From positions 186,001 to 250,000 of the forward strand of contig LLEY01000006.1 in NCBI GenBank assembly GCA_001414485.1: 64,000 nt of DNA, written 5' to 3'. Shown here in pieces: positions 10,125-20,978 of the stretch. The position numbers and the translations under genes are program-made. Origin of the DNA: Calycina herbarum (taxonomy: Eukaryota; Ascomycota; Leotiomycetes; Helotiales; Pezizellaceae). Numbering within the stretch: position 1 is the stretch's first letter; each line of letters opens with the position of its first letter. The notes below the pieces were generated by a model. That model did not search any database. It saw only the letters and a list, made by a program, of their open reading frames with translations, and was not told the DNA's origin.

Positions 10125-13100
10125 ATGACAGAAAGACCTCTCTCGATCACCACGCAGATCGCGACACCGACTCACAACTCCCCCAAATCCGCCGTACCCA
10201 TCCCCATCCCCATCCCCATCTCCATCCCCATCTCGACGAACGATGCGCATCCCGCCAACGAGTCGGTAGACGAGGAGCCATACACCATCAAGTGTATCTG
10301 CGACTACTCCGACGACGATGGAAACACGATTTATTGCGAGCGATGCGATACATGGCAGCACATCGAATGTTTCTATCCCGGCCACATCGAAGACGCTTCG
10401 AGAGAAGACTTTGACCACTCGTGCACCGATTGCAAACCGCGACCGCTCGACGGGCGCAATGCGACCGAGCGACAACGAGTTCAACGACAGAACAAAGCGG
10501 CCAACCAAAATGGGGACAAGAAAACGAAGCGGCCTCCCTCGAAAAGCCACAAGAAAAAGGCGAAGCCTTCGGAACTGCAAGTCAACGGATACAGTGATCA
10601 CGACGGCCACAAGAATGGGAGCCCTCAAGACCATCAGCCGAACGCGAAGAAACCAAAAGGCCATCGATCCAACCATTCGATAAACTCTCAAGTAAAACGT
10701 TCCCCGCCCATCAATTCAAGACCGAATCCGCACAATCACCCTATCAGTCCGGGCCAAACGCCCCCAGACCAAGCACAAGAACCCCATATTCATATTCATT
10801 CCTACTCGGATGGCTTTATGAAACTTTACGACGATGATGATACCGTACAACGAACCCCCACCAATTCCTTTGCCAGTCTATCGGTCACGAATAAGATGTC
10901 AGAGTGGCTTCGCGAGCCTGAAATACTTCGGAAGGATGTTGGCATCAAGGATAGCAAGAATTTCTGGCAATACCTCAAACCGTTCTTCCAGTCACTCAAG
11001 TGGCCCGAATTGACGGTCCAACGAAGGGATGCGGTCATTGACGGCAAACATCTTTCATGGCGATATCTCACCACCCCAGCACCTATCCAGGGCGGTCATG
11101 TCGGGGAGCTCAACGGCCTCATTGGGTTCCAAAACGACTACTGCAAGGACGAAGACAATCATTGGAATGAGATTGTCCACCCGCGCCCCTTTATCTTCTT
11201 CTCACCACAACTCCCTTTATACATCGACACTCGGCAAGAAGGATCAGTATGTAGGTATGTCCGACGTAGCTGCCGACCGAATACTACTTTGGAGACGTAC
11301 ATTGCAAGCCCCTCGGAATATCACTTCTGGTTAGTGGCCGAAGGGTCTATTGCCGCCAATGAGCAGATAACCCTTCCGTGGGAGTTCAACTTTCCAAAGG
11401 AAATCAACCAGTACTACCAGTTTCTAAATCTAGGCGAAGATGATCGTGGGCCATTCGATAGCGCAAGTATCACCGAAAGTGATTACGACCGAATCACGAG
11501 CTTGATTGACCTGGTACTTTCTGAACATGGTGGTTGTGCCTGCGGTCTGGGTAATGACTGCGCGTTTGTTCGATTCCATAGAAATTATCTCGGGAGATTG
11601 CAGTCACAATCCAACGGCGTCAAGCCCAAAAAAGGCCGCAAGCCCAAACAAAACCACGTATCGCCGACGAGTACTGGACATGCAACCAATAGCAGAGCTG
11701 CCAGTGAAGGTCAACAAGAGGGTGTCGACGAAGATGATGGCCGTTCCGTGTCAGGTTCCGCTCGAAGCAAACCCCACAGTCGAGATTTAACCCCGCTCAA
11801 TGGTGTGGGCGAAACCAACGGTGCCGCCCCAGAAACGTCGGATCGTGAGAAGAGAAAGCTGGCAATGCTTGAGGAATCATTCCGTAAAATGGACCAAGGA
11901 CCCCCTCGAAAGAAGAAGAGAGCATCGGATGGTCTGTCGACGAATCCAACGACGACCCCGCTCGTGGCAACCCAGTCGCACCAGAAACAGAGAAAGGGCT
12001 CAGTCGCGTCCAAAATGGCCATCTCAAAACCGCCAGCCACTGTAAATACGTCTCGGGGCCGGCAATATGTGGATGCTAGTACATCAAGGCGGCAGTCAGA
12101 TTCACCTTATAGTGCAGCGTCCCCGACCGCTACTATACCATCTCCTCGGAACAATTCCCCCAAAAATACACCTATACCTAGTCAGTCACGCCACAATTCA
12201 ACGACACCACCCAAAGTTGTTTACGCAGACTCTTCTACGCAAACTGATGACGTTGAGAATGCCTGGTGGAAACAACCCCCTGCCAGACCTAAAAGATCAA
12301 TCGTTCCCCTCGCGAAGCGTCTTCTCAAGAATCGGCACAGGATCCAACTTCAACAAGAGGAGGAACTAGAGCGTTCAAGGACTGTTGAAGACCAACCAGC
12401 GCAATTGTCGCCTGTGGCTACCGTGGAAACGAGTCTGGTACAGAACGAAGAACAATTCCCCCAGTCACCCGTCGAATCCAGAGGTCGGAATGCTAGCGTT
12501 GTATCCTCAACACCATCGGTTGATCTTGCGTCAGCGCCGGGTGATGTAAATATGACTGATGCTCCTGCGATCATGATCGGCAACACGATTAAACCCCCAC
12601 CTCCACCATGGCCAGGTCAACCAAATAACGTTGGTATACGTGCGGCATCACCGGCGCAAAAAGCCCCTGATCTAAGAGTACAGATGCCACCCATTCCCAC
12701 TTTTTCGACCCCATATATGGCTGGGCCTTTATCGGGCTCTGTCACCCCTTCTTCTGCTGCTGGAGCACTCGCACAATCCCCATTTGGCACGGTGCATTTC
12801 CCAAGTGCGTTCACAGGTTCAGCGATCAATGGTATTGGACCACATGCCAGCCCAGTAAGGGCAACGAAGAAGCTCAGTCTGACTGAGTATAAAAGGAGGA
12901 ATGAGACTGCCAATACAAGCAGACCGCAAGGAGCCAGCAGTCCAACCACTTCTCCGGCTGTTCTCCAACCATCTCTCTCCGCGGTCGACGAAGCCAGATC
13001 GAATGGTGTTCCCGAAGCGTCCCCTAGTAATGATCAGCCTCGCAGAAAAGAGAACGCCCATATCACGTCGAGTTCAACATCAAAACTTGCTTCTAAGGAT

Positions 13101-13136
13101 AGCTTGCTATCCGAACCTGCGAACAATACCTTGTAA
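10125..13136 (+). CDS. SET3: PHD finger and SET domain protein, SET3/SET4/MLL5-like histone deacetylase complex scaffold
   Basis: One uninterrupted exon encodes 1003 aa. A PHD finger occupies about residues 57-103 (CICDYSDDDGNTIYCERC, then TWQHIECFYPG and a final C-x2-C), the reader of methylated H3K4 in this family. A SET domain follows at about 305-425: LIGFQNDYC, then FIFFSPQLPLYIDTRQEGS, RYVRRSCRPNTTLE and EQITLPWEF. The usual NHSC of active methyltransferases is RRSC here, as in Set3/MLL5 proteins that lack strong catalytic activity. The remainder is low complexity, basic and Ser/Pro-rich, with KKGRKPK-like patches suited to nuclear import. In yeast, Set3 scaffolds the Hos2/Hst1 deacetylase complex; that role here is by family. 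The N-terminus carries a PI repeat from CCCATC tandem DNA (10196-10236). The start is the only ATG ahead of the PHD finger with a leader. Confidence 0.85.
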   Translation: MTERPLSITTQIATPTHNSPKSAVPIPIPIPISIPISTNDAHPANESVDEEPYTIKCICDYSDDDGNTIYCERCDTWQHIECFYPGHIEDASREDFDHSCTDCKPRPLDGRNATERQRVQRQNKAANQNGDKKTKRPPSKSHKKKAKPSELQVNGYSDHDGHKNGSPQDHQPNAKKPKGHRSNHSINSQVKRSPPINSRPNPHNHPISPGQTPPDQAQEPHIHIHSYSDGFMKLYDDDDTVQRTPTNSFASLSVTNKMSEWLREPEILRKDVGIKDSKNFWQYLKPFFQSLKWPELTVQRRDAVIDGKHLSWRYLTTPAPIQGGHVGELNGLIGFQNDYCKDEDNHWNEIVHPRPFIFFSPQLPLYIDTRQEGSVCRYVRRSCRPNTTLETYIASPSEYHFWLVAEGSIAANEQITLPWEFNFPKEINQYYQFLNLGEDDRGPFDSASITESDYDRITSLIDLVLSEHGGCACGLGNDCAFVRFHRNYLGRLQSQSNGVKPKKGRKPKQNHVSPTSTGHATNSRAASEGQQEGVDEDDGRSVSGSARSKPHSRDLTPLNGVGETNGAAPETSDREKRKLAMLEESFRKMDQGPPRKKKRASDGLSTNPTTTPLVATQSHQKQRKGSVASKMAISKPPATVNTSRGRQYVDASTSRRQSDSPYSAASPTATIPSPRNNSPKNTPIPSQSRHNSTTPPKVVYADSSTQTDDVENAWWKQPPARPKRSIVPLAKRLLKNRHRIQLQQEEELERSRTVEDQPAQLSPVATVETSLVQNEEQFPQSPVESRGRNASVVSSTPSVDLASAPGDVNMTDAPAIMIGNTIKPPPPPWPGQPNNVGIRAASPAQKAPDLRVQMPPIPTFSTPYMAGPLSGSVTPSSAAGALAQSPFGTVHFPSAFTGSAINGIGPHASPVRATKKLSLTEYKRRNETANTSRPQGASSPTTSPAVLQPSLSAVDEARSNGVPEASPSNDQPRRKENAHITSSSTSKLASKDSLLSEPANNTL

Positions 13137-13950
13137 CATAATTTAGACCTTTGTTCGTAACTTCGATTTGCTACTAGCGCATGAATTTTTCCTTTGTGTT
13201 TTTCTGAGCGTTTCCTTTTTCAATGGGACGGTTTGATTCCCTGGTTTCAAAATATTTGGGGTCTTCGGGACAGGCAGGCGTCAGTCAGGAGGTCAGACTT
13301 GTGTGGATCACATTGTAGTGATTCCCTTCTTTACTGGCATCACCGCTATTCTTGCCTTTCTGTGTGTGGAAGGGCAATACCTTGTTGTACCAGTAGTAGC
13401 TCGATGATGATGAAGCCATCGCGGCAATTATTAAAATAAAAAAATTCCAATCTCAAGCCCGAAATCAAAGTGAATCTGGAGCGCTGATGTCGATTTCCCT
13501 TCTGCATAGGCTAACTTGAAAGGCACCTTTTACCTTTGAATCCACTCATCTTTCAACACAGTACATACATGATTAAAACTAAGAGTCTCAGTAGTGCTAG
13601 TTGTTTCTTGTCATTTTTCTTGCTGAGAGGCAGGGAGGGTAGAGTGATTTGGGGGTGATGAAAGTCGTTCCTTCCTCGTTGACAGCAGGATGCAAGTCTC
13701 GTCTCCCTCCTGCCAACTTCGCTCCTCAAGAGTCCAGACTTCGCACTGGGACCTTGGCAGAGAGTCCAAGAAGGTTTCCCTTCTCCCACACAACGTCCTT
13801 TGGGTTCGTAAGTCCATCAAAACGCCCTTTTGATGACATGCTTACTAACCATCACCCTTTCCATCCACTCTTCAACTTACGCAACTTACGCAACTCACTC
13901 AGTCATAGATCTCAAATCTCAAACACACCTCTCAAAAGTATAGGACAACC
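13137..13950. other. Intergenic region, SET3 3' flank and dehydrogenase promoter
   Basis: 814 bp. The first half holds the SET3 3' UTR, with a poly-A-like AAAATAAAAAAA near 13430. CT-rich sequence with a repeated CTTACGCAA precedes the next ATG. No gene is supported. Confidence 0.4.
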
Positions 13951-15922
13951 ATGACGCCTTCTCTTCCCGCCGAAGGACCAACAATAGTTCGTCTAGACCA
14001 ACATATCTCTCCTTCCCCTGTTTTCTCCCCGGACTTTGAGCATACTTATATTGCGCACTCGAATATCTCCCATGCGTCGGGAAATGTCACGGCGTTACTG
14101 CTGGATGCTGGTGCTAATGTAGCTATTACGACACGAGTACCGATTTCGAGGTAGGTGTTCGCTCAGGGCTTTTTTAACTCTTTATTCTGGTTGTTTCGGG
14201 AGCATGGTGATACTGACTCTAAGCTCTTCCACAGGGAGACAATTAAGAGATGTGCGCCCAGGGGATTGAAGTTGGTGGCTGTTTTCGCTATTGGGTATGA
14301 CATGGTTGATTTGGAGGCTTGTAAGGAGTTTGGGGTTGAGGTTAGGAATGTGAGGGGGGCTAGTGTTGAGGCTGTTGCGGAACATGTTTTGGGGTTTTAT
14401 TTTGGGTTGAGGAGGCGGGTTGTTAGTGAGTGCAGTTTTTCTCCTTCCTTTCGCTTGAGCTGTTTATTTTGTTTTGCTTGTGGATTTGGGTGATGCGATT
14501 TTAGAATTGGCAAGTGCCTTGAGATTGGTGTTTAGGAATCGTTTTTAGGAGTCTGGTTTGATTTCGTGGCCGACTTACTCTTGTCTCTATTTCTCTTGAA
14601 CGGCAGGCGGCTATGTACTGAGTGGTTGTGGTTCACCTTGCGAGTGGTCGTCCCTATCCATAAGCGAGTGCAACCTAGTCAATGGGTTGTGTAACCTTCT
14701 TGCAGAGAGATAGGTTTGGGTTTCGGGCCAACTTCAATTCGAGTATGAGGCCAGGGGAGTATATTTGTGATTATTTTGTGGGGTCTCTTTGAGAAATTGA
14801 AGTTGCAGATTGTTTCCCCTCATTTTGCTTATTTTCAAGTCATGTCTCAATAGCGATACCTCATACATGAAAGGTTCGCTCGCCTGGGGCACGGTTGCCT
14901 CAGTCCTACCTCACCCAATAGCACCTGCCTTAGTGATTTTTCAAAAAGTTTCAAGTTAATCATAAGTGGTTCTCCGAGAAGGTTTAGATGGATCAAGAAC
15001 AGACAATCTCAATTCTTCTAAACACTCTCGAACATTTTCTTAAGGGGAACGAGTTCAGGAGTCTTACTTTGCGAGGTATCTTAGTACAATCTGCCTAGCA
15101 ATTACCAACCCCCTTTTGCAAAATCCAGTCACATTCCTCTTGGAAGTTGCAAACCATTGATTAAGTTCTTGAATCCCGACAAATACCATAAGCTCAGAAC
15201 GAACCATGGTAGTAAACGGTTCATGCTTGCACGTTTATGTCTCTTTCAACTCATCACTACTCAAAATCTAAACTAGAAATTTGCTAATAACCCTCCCAGC
15301 AATGCACAACCTCCTCACCCAGACCAACGGCTGGGTCGAAAAAGGAATCCTCACATCCCATTTCAAAGGTCTCCCCCTAACATTAAAACAAGAAACCGTA
15401 GGCATAATCGGTGTCGGTCAACTCGGCAGTCGAGTGAGCACTCTCTTCTCCGCTCTCGGCAGTAAAGTCCTCCTCTCCGAACGACCCTCTTCCTCCGCAA
15501 CCCGGCCCGGTCGTACCACCTTCCACGAAACTCTGTCGAACTCCACTATTCTGATCCTCTGTCTCTCTCTCACACCGGAGACAAAAAACCTGATATCTAC
15601 AGAGGAGATCAAACTCCTACCCCAAGGAGCTATTATAATCAATGTGGCGAGAGGGGAAGTTATAGATGAGATTGCACTTATTGAAGCATTGAAGGAAGAG
15701 AGGATATCTGGGGCTGCTACGGATGTTTTTGTAAATGAACCAACGGGGAATGAGGGTAGTCTCTTGGTGAGGGAGGCGCCGGGATTGGAGGGACGGTTGA
15801 TAGTTAGTCCGCATGTTGCGTGGTATGCGGAGAGTAGTATTGAGAAGTTGAGACGGGTTACTGGGGAGAATATTGAGGGGTGGGTTAGAGGGGAAAAGGG
15901 GGGTGAGAATTTTGTGTGTTGA
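13951..15922 (+). CDS. D-isomer-specific 2-hydroxyacid dehydrogenase (NAD(P)-dependent)
   Basis: Three exons: 13951-14150, 14235-14425 and 15300-15922, giving 337 aa, the normal family length. The Rossmann core reads VGIIGVGQLGSRVSTLFSAL (GxGxxG), followed by the acidic-position region VLLSERPSSS. The substrate and catalytic motifs are present: NVARGEVIDEIALIEAL (Arg), ATDVFVNEP (Glu) and SPHVAW (His). The catalytic domain has GLKLVAVFAIGYDMVDLEAC and RGASVEAVAEHVLG. Family members reduce 2-oxoacids such as glyoxylate, hydroxypyruvate or 2-ketoisocaproate; the substrate cannot be read from sequence. Joining exon 2 (LRRRVV) to exon 3 (MHNLLTQTNGW) needs an 874-nt intron, about ten times longer than other introns here. 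Its ends are good (GTGAGT, and GCTAATAA before CCCAG). Confidence 0.9.
14426..15299 (+). other. Unusually long (874-nt) intron in the 2-hydroxyacid dehydrogenase gene
   Basis: The donor GTGAGT and the branch/acceptor (GCTAATAA...CCCAG) are both strong and restore the conserved protein frame. The interior has stops in all frames and no coding similarity I can see. A short inverted pair (AACTTCAATT near 14733 and AATTGAAGTT near 14795) is present, but no long terminal repeats. It may contain an old insertion. Confidence 0.65.
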
Positions 15923-16166
15923 TGAGGAGGGGCTTTATGAAAAGAAAGAAGACTGAATACATGGTTGATTTACTCACAATAAAGCCAACTCTTGTGACAA
16001 ATATGGCAAGAAACCTGGGCTTTTCTCCGAGAACTGCTGTTTTCTCAGTAGTACTTCATATTTACGAAGGCCCGTCTTGCATTCTCTTTTATGTAGTAGA
16101 AAAGGTATAGTTCAGGGTTTACTTACATAGCATAACAGTGCTGGTGTTGTTACTTGTACTACATTA
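15923..16166. other. 3' flank of the dehydrogenase
   Basis: AT-rich sequence without a supported gene, leading directly into the inverted-repeat element. Confidence 0.4.
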
Positions 16167-16419
16167 GCCGACCTCCCGGTGGACATTACCAGTGGCAGTA
16201 AATAGGCGACCCCACGAACATTAGAAGTGAAGATTTCTCGACAGAGAAAGGTTACAAAAATAAGAAAAAAATAGGAATAGATGCGCAAGATACCAATTTA
16301 CTATACTACATAGAGGCTTAGGAATCGTTCTGTTTTATTTGCGTTGAAAAATTCACGTTGGGACACGGCGTAGAGGCGGACTAATTACTGCCACATGTAA
16401 CGTCCACCGGGAGGCCGGC
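16167..16419. mobile_element. MITE-like element with ~39-bp terminal inverted repeats
   Basis: The left end (16167-16205) and the reverse complement of the right end (16381-16419) match at about 34 of 39 positions. Shared core strings include CCTCCCGGTGGAC and GTGGCAGTAA. The 175-bp interior is AT-rich and non-coding. This is the layout of a non-autonomous DNA transposon of about 253 bp. No clear target-site duplication is visible, so the superfamily cannot be assigned. Confidence 0.75.
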
Positions 16420-17716
16420 GACTGTGGAGCAACGCTCATGAGAGATGATTATGACTGAAGAGAAGGTTAAAAAGGAGATGGCGAGATAGGGTCCTCAGAA
16501 CTTGTTACTTTTCGAGCTTCATGTAAGATTTGTTCATTGGGATACATGAAGAATTCCTGCCAACTAAATCAACAGGCATGAATTATCCCACGCCAGAGAG
16601 GGGTAGTTGTCTCGACCCCACAGTCACATACCACCGAAATGAATTTTTATCATTGAAAATCTTCCAAGCCTCGAATTGATGGGTTTTCTGTCCTCGGGTA
16701 AGCTGCTTTTCCTGGAGAAGCAATCAACATAAACTGAAAATCATCTTTATAGTTAAAACGAAGTTCACCCTTTGCCGCATCAGTACGAAATTTCAATCCA
16801 AATCCAAGTTCAATGACCATGTTTGAAGAAGGAGGGATTTTGTCAGAATACTCTACATTCGGCTTCCGTTTTCCCATACCGCAACATTCTATTCACTTGA
16901 GACACCATGCTATTTCCCGTAAAAACGACGGCATTCTTCTGAATACAAGGATAGCATCCTTTCTTGCAATACCGATGCTTTGATGACGACGTAAATGGAA
17001 TGAAAACTTCCAAGGTATTTAGGGAGTGCAAATGAGCGTCTTGTGTATATATCTTGTTATAATTTTAGGATTGGCAGTTAAGTTATCAGTAAGTAGCTAG
17101 TTTAGAAGCAATTAAAATAACGATCTCTAATTTTCCCGCTTCATAAGTACTCCCTGATACGAAGAACTAAGCAGCAGTTTAGAAAAACCAAACTTCGCTG
17201 AGAGTCTAAGGTAGAAGCTTCTACTACCATTTTATTTACTTTTCCGAACAAAACATTTTCAGTAGACAATACTATCTTCGAATAAAACTATCAGGAGATT
17301 TGAATCAAGCGACAAGTCCTACTTGTTTCGTAGTATGTCGAGAAGTTCCGAGAGCTCTTGCAATAAATAGTTGATTGAGCAACGTTGACATAATCTGCTG
17401 ATACGGACTAGCACGAGGGAAATATGATCATTTCAAGGAGAAAAATCGTTCATTATGTGGACACTCTGTACCTAGCATTCTAAATAAAAGCTTTTCCGGA
17501 TACACATCTGCCCGTGGTGGTACAATGTAGCAACCTCCTTCCCGCTTGATTTCCCCATTAGGAAGAAGTAAAGCCAAGCAAACAAATACAAACATCATAC
17601 GAGGTATACCCCCCTGTATGCACTCATAACCGAACACCATCGCCCAACCCAATGTAAAAGGAAATCACTACATCATTAAATTGTCATATCTTCGTTCAAT
17701 TCCCCCACGAAATCAG
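16420..17716. other. AT-rich intergenic stretch with decayed ORFs
   Basis: About 1.3 kb between the MITE and the MRE11 stop. The 17040-17420 part is very AT-rich and non-coding. The only protein-like signals are on the minus strand (next entry). Confidence 0.4.
16650..17652 (-). pseudogene. Possible remnant of a small secreted-protein gene
   Basis: Three minus-strand frames look protein-like but do not connect. At 17652-17428 a hydrophobic segment (MMFVFVCLALLLPNG) resembles a signal peptide, followed by GGCYIVPPRADVYPEKLLF. At 17031-16843 a segment reads KKGCYPCIQKNAVVFTG and NRMLRYGKTEAEC. At 16877-16650 an overlapping frame continues with ELGFGLKFRTD. The last two overlap in different frames, so either a frameshift or splicing is needed, and the first gap would need an intron of about 400 nt. 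I recognise no family. It may be a decayed effector-like gene or chance. Confidence 0.25.
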
Positions 17717-19987
17717 TCATCGTCTTCGAGAGGATGAAACCACCGGCTCAAAAGCATCATCATCCGAAATCTCATCGTCACTGAGCTCTTGAGCAACAGC
17801 TGACTTAGGTTGTGATTGTGTAAAGTTGAGTTGAGTTTGGGTTCGGGCTCGGGTTGCGGCAGCTCGCTTTGGCAATGCCTTGGGAGGAGCTTCGACCATG
17901 ACGATATCATCATCCTCCTCTTCGCTGACTTCGATTGCCTTCTTTCGTACTCTGGCTGGAGTCTTTGCTGGGGCCTTTGCGGGTGTCTTAGCAGGTGCTT
18001 TTGCCTTTGCGGGTGCTTTGGCGCGTGGTTTTGCCGGTGCCTTCTTCGCTGGGGCCTTCTTCGAAGTGGTCGCGGCAGAGATGATTGATGCATTGTCGTC
18101 GCTATCAGCCAAAGCAGTTCGACCTCGCTTGCGTGCTGGTGCCGCGACTTCTTCCTCCGACTCGCCCCCTTCAAGAAATTCGAGTGCGCCAATCTGATCC
18201 TCCCAGTGGGCGTCCTCAAAATCCGAATCCCAGGTCTCTGGCTTTGGCTTTACTTTTGTCTTAGCAGAACGTCTCACCTTCAAGGCTCCTGCTGCAAACA
18301 AAGCTTCACGCTTCTGCCGAATTTCTTCCATCTTCTCTTCGAGATTGTCCTCTGAATCCATCTCTGTAGCCAAAAGATCCTTGACTTGTGCCGCAAGACT
18401 GTCATTTACAAACACCTCCATGGCATGCTTGTCTTGCTTGTCAACGAATTGATTTACCGCGTCTCCAAACGGTACTTGGGGTAGAATCTTGAGTGATTGA
18501 GCGGCCAAATACTCTCTAACAAGCTTATCAACTTTGACGTTTTGAGCCAGAGCAGCCATGACCTCGTCCTCCGGCATCTCTTTTTCGACAACTTCTCTCT
18601 CTATTAAAGGTTAGCAGAGCTGGTCCAACACTTGATACTGTGATTACATACTTTTGCCTGCGGTTTTCTTTCTATAGAATTGCACCACTTTGCTCGAGTT
18701 TGCGACCTTGCCAACGAAACGGTTCGAAAATCGCTGGGGGTTCTCGCAATCAAAGCCACCTTCGTCAGAAGCAGTGTATTCGACCCTCAGTCTGACGAGC
18801 GGCAAAGGTATGTCTTCTGGTTCAACATCCTCCTCTTGGATTTCCAACCATTCTGCCTTTGCCTCTTCTATCAAGTCGTTGACAACTTCTTCCAACTTGG
18901 TAGTTACTAGGGATCTGTTCTCCTTGACCTTTGCAATCCCTGCAAACCGAGTATCGGTTGCCAAGACTATTTCCTCCATGATGAATGGCCTCACACTCTT
19001 GATTCGATGCTTCTCGACCGTGAACTGCTTGCCAGTAACAGTGAGGATGGCACAATGCTTTGCCACTGCTTCTCCAGGACAAAGAGATGTAGCGATAGAC
19101 GAACCAGGCTGCATGACGTGGAACGACATCTCCGCATTGAGGCGTGGATCGATCAAACATTCATGCTCATGACCCCAGACAATAAGGTCCATGAAATCTG
19201 GAAGGAAGTTTTCTGGGAGGTATCCGGTCTCGTTATGAGCGTGGTGGTTTTGGTGTACTGCCATCAAGTTGAACCAATCGTCCTGTTGAACTCCGGGCTT
19301 GAAGAATTTGACGCCATGATCTCTGAAAGTACGGAAGAGTCGTTCATCTCTGACGTTTCCCATGCCGTATAATGCCAATTTGGTCTGTCCCTTTTGTAAA
19401 AGAATGGGCTTGACCTCAACCTTGTCGGTCTCTGGGGTTTGGCCAAAGTAGTTTATCAATCCCGCAACTTGAAGGAGATCCAACGAGCAGAAATTTCCAT
19501 CACCAGTCGGGTCATCGTGATTGCCGTGGATAGAGAAGACGGGGATGGCGACATTTATATCGGGATCTTCGTAGTTGACATGGTTGAAGGACTTGTCGAA
19601 GACATCGCTGGCATCGCTGAGCCACTCTAGTTCGCATGGCTTCTCCCCAAGGCAGTTCATTCGCAAGGATCGCATGACTTGGTACAAGGCTTTGCGGGAA
19701 GGCTTGTTTTCGTGAAAGAGGTCTCCAGCGAGCAGGACCATGTCGACCTGTGTATGTCAGTTGCCTGTTTCTGAGTTGTTGAGGCTGAGCTTACATCTTG
19801 TGTCTTTGCAAGCTGCATAACTTCGTCGAAACTTCTCCAGCTGTCATCTTTCTGGACGGCATCGCGCTCCTCATATCCAACGTGACTATCTGTGGCAACT
19901 AGGATGCGAATAGAATCCGCAGCTGGGGATGATTAGCATGAAGCGCGAATGGAGAAGACGGTTGGACAAACCTGTTAGGGCCGGCAT
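17717..19987 (-). CDS. MRE11: Double-strand break repair nuclease MRE11
   Basis: Four exons: 19987-19972, 19922-19795, 19747-18652 and 18600-17717, with introns of 47-51 nt; the product is 707 aa. Phosphodiesterase motifs appear in order: [14 protein letters not shown] (residues ~13-26), [14 protein letters not shown] (~53), [11 protein letters not shown] (~120), HQNHHAHN and VWGHEHEC. These bind two Mn ions for 3'-5' exonuclease and endonuclease activity in the Mre11-Rad50-Nbs1/Xrs2 complex, which resects breaks and processes telomere ends. The DNA-binding capping domain follows, including [13 protein letters not shown]. The C-terminus has an Ala/Pro/Lys-rich repeat ([13 protein letters not shown] type) and a Glu/Asp tail, as in other filamentous fungi. 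The start exon is only 16 nt, chosen because it puts ATG directly before the conserved [13 protein letters not shown]. It is divergent from uS19m. Confidence 0.97.
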
Positions 19988-20210
19988 CTTGACTGATTTG
20001 TCCCGGACTCAGTATCTGGCGATGAGTAGGACGACGAACCAAGTGTTGGGTTGGTGATGTGGGAGGGTACGAAGTACATCCGTTTGAATCGCGTCGTCAC
20101 GGGACCTTGGCTTATTCGCGTTTCTTCCTTCACCCCTGCAAGGAACGTTCCATGAGGTCCTCGAGTACTCAACCACAGGCACTTCACTTTGCGCCAACAA
20201 CAACTCCAAG
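19988..20210. promoter_or_regulatory. Shared divergent promoter MRE11/uS19m
   Basis: Only 223 bp between start codons of oppositely oriented genes. No defined site is recognised. Confidence 0.5.
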
Positions 20211-20649
20211 ATGAATGCTACACGGGTTCTTCTGTCCCGGTCTGTATGGAAAGGTATGGAAGATCTCCGCCGTAGAAAGATTGTGCTCATAAATACTAAT
20301 GATTTACAGGACCAAACATCGTTCCGTAAATTTTCCAATCCCCATCCGTCGAGCGTCCCTAACCACCTTCAGTCTCCCAATTGTTCGAGTCGCCGCAGGC
20401 CAGAAAGCACCACCCGTTAAGACACAAGCACGGTCAGCTACGATACTACCCAACTTTGTAGGGTTGGTTTTCCAGGTGCACAATGGGAAGATCTATCATG
20501 ATGTGGAGATCACCGAGGATATGGTTGGGCACAAGTTAGGGGAATTTTCACCGTAAGGCAACCTTCTCCTACCACACATGATCAGGGAGTACTGACTGTA
20601 TTCAAGGACGAGAAAACGCTTTTCATACAAGGCAAGCAAGAACAAGTAG
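20211..20649 (+). CDS. RSM19: Mitochondrial small-subunit ribosomal protein uS19m
   Basis: Four exons: 20211-20253, 20310-20325 (16 nt), 20373-20552 and 20607-20649, for a 93-aa protein. The micro-exon gives the S19 start signature: RSVWKG joins PNIVP, then LPIVRVAAG. The core follows: [20 protein letters not shown], then [20 protein letters not shown] and [18 protein letters not shown], a near-diagnostic S19 C-terminus. The protein sits in the head of the mitochondrial small ribosomal subunit. Length and motifs match the family closely, and all four exons are needed to recover it. Confidence 0.95.
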
Positions 20650-20978
20650 ACGGTTACAAATTACTGGCGTTCGGTGGGAGTGGAGCATGGCATTGTTTGT
20701 TGGAATAGTGTATCATATAAAAATGTACGATTGATCGAACTCATCATTTGCTTTGAAATGGAAATGTGGAAACCATTGAACAGAACGTGGATGGTAGCCC
20801 AATTTATTGATCAAAATATGGTAAACATGAGGCTCAGAGGATATTGCAGGGCATCAATTAAGTATGCATAGTCCGGACCTATGTTCTATAACTTCCAAAA
20901 CGCCTTTTCCCGTAAATGAAACGCCATTCTCCAGATATGTATCACCCAGCCTGATTTATCAACCTCGCCCAATCCTTA
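20650..20978. other. Convergent 3' region between uS19m and TAF10
   Basis: About 330 bp, AT-rich, with no supported gene. Confidence 0.4.
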
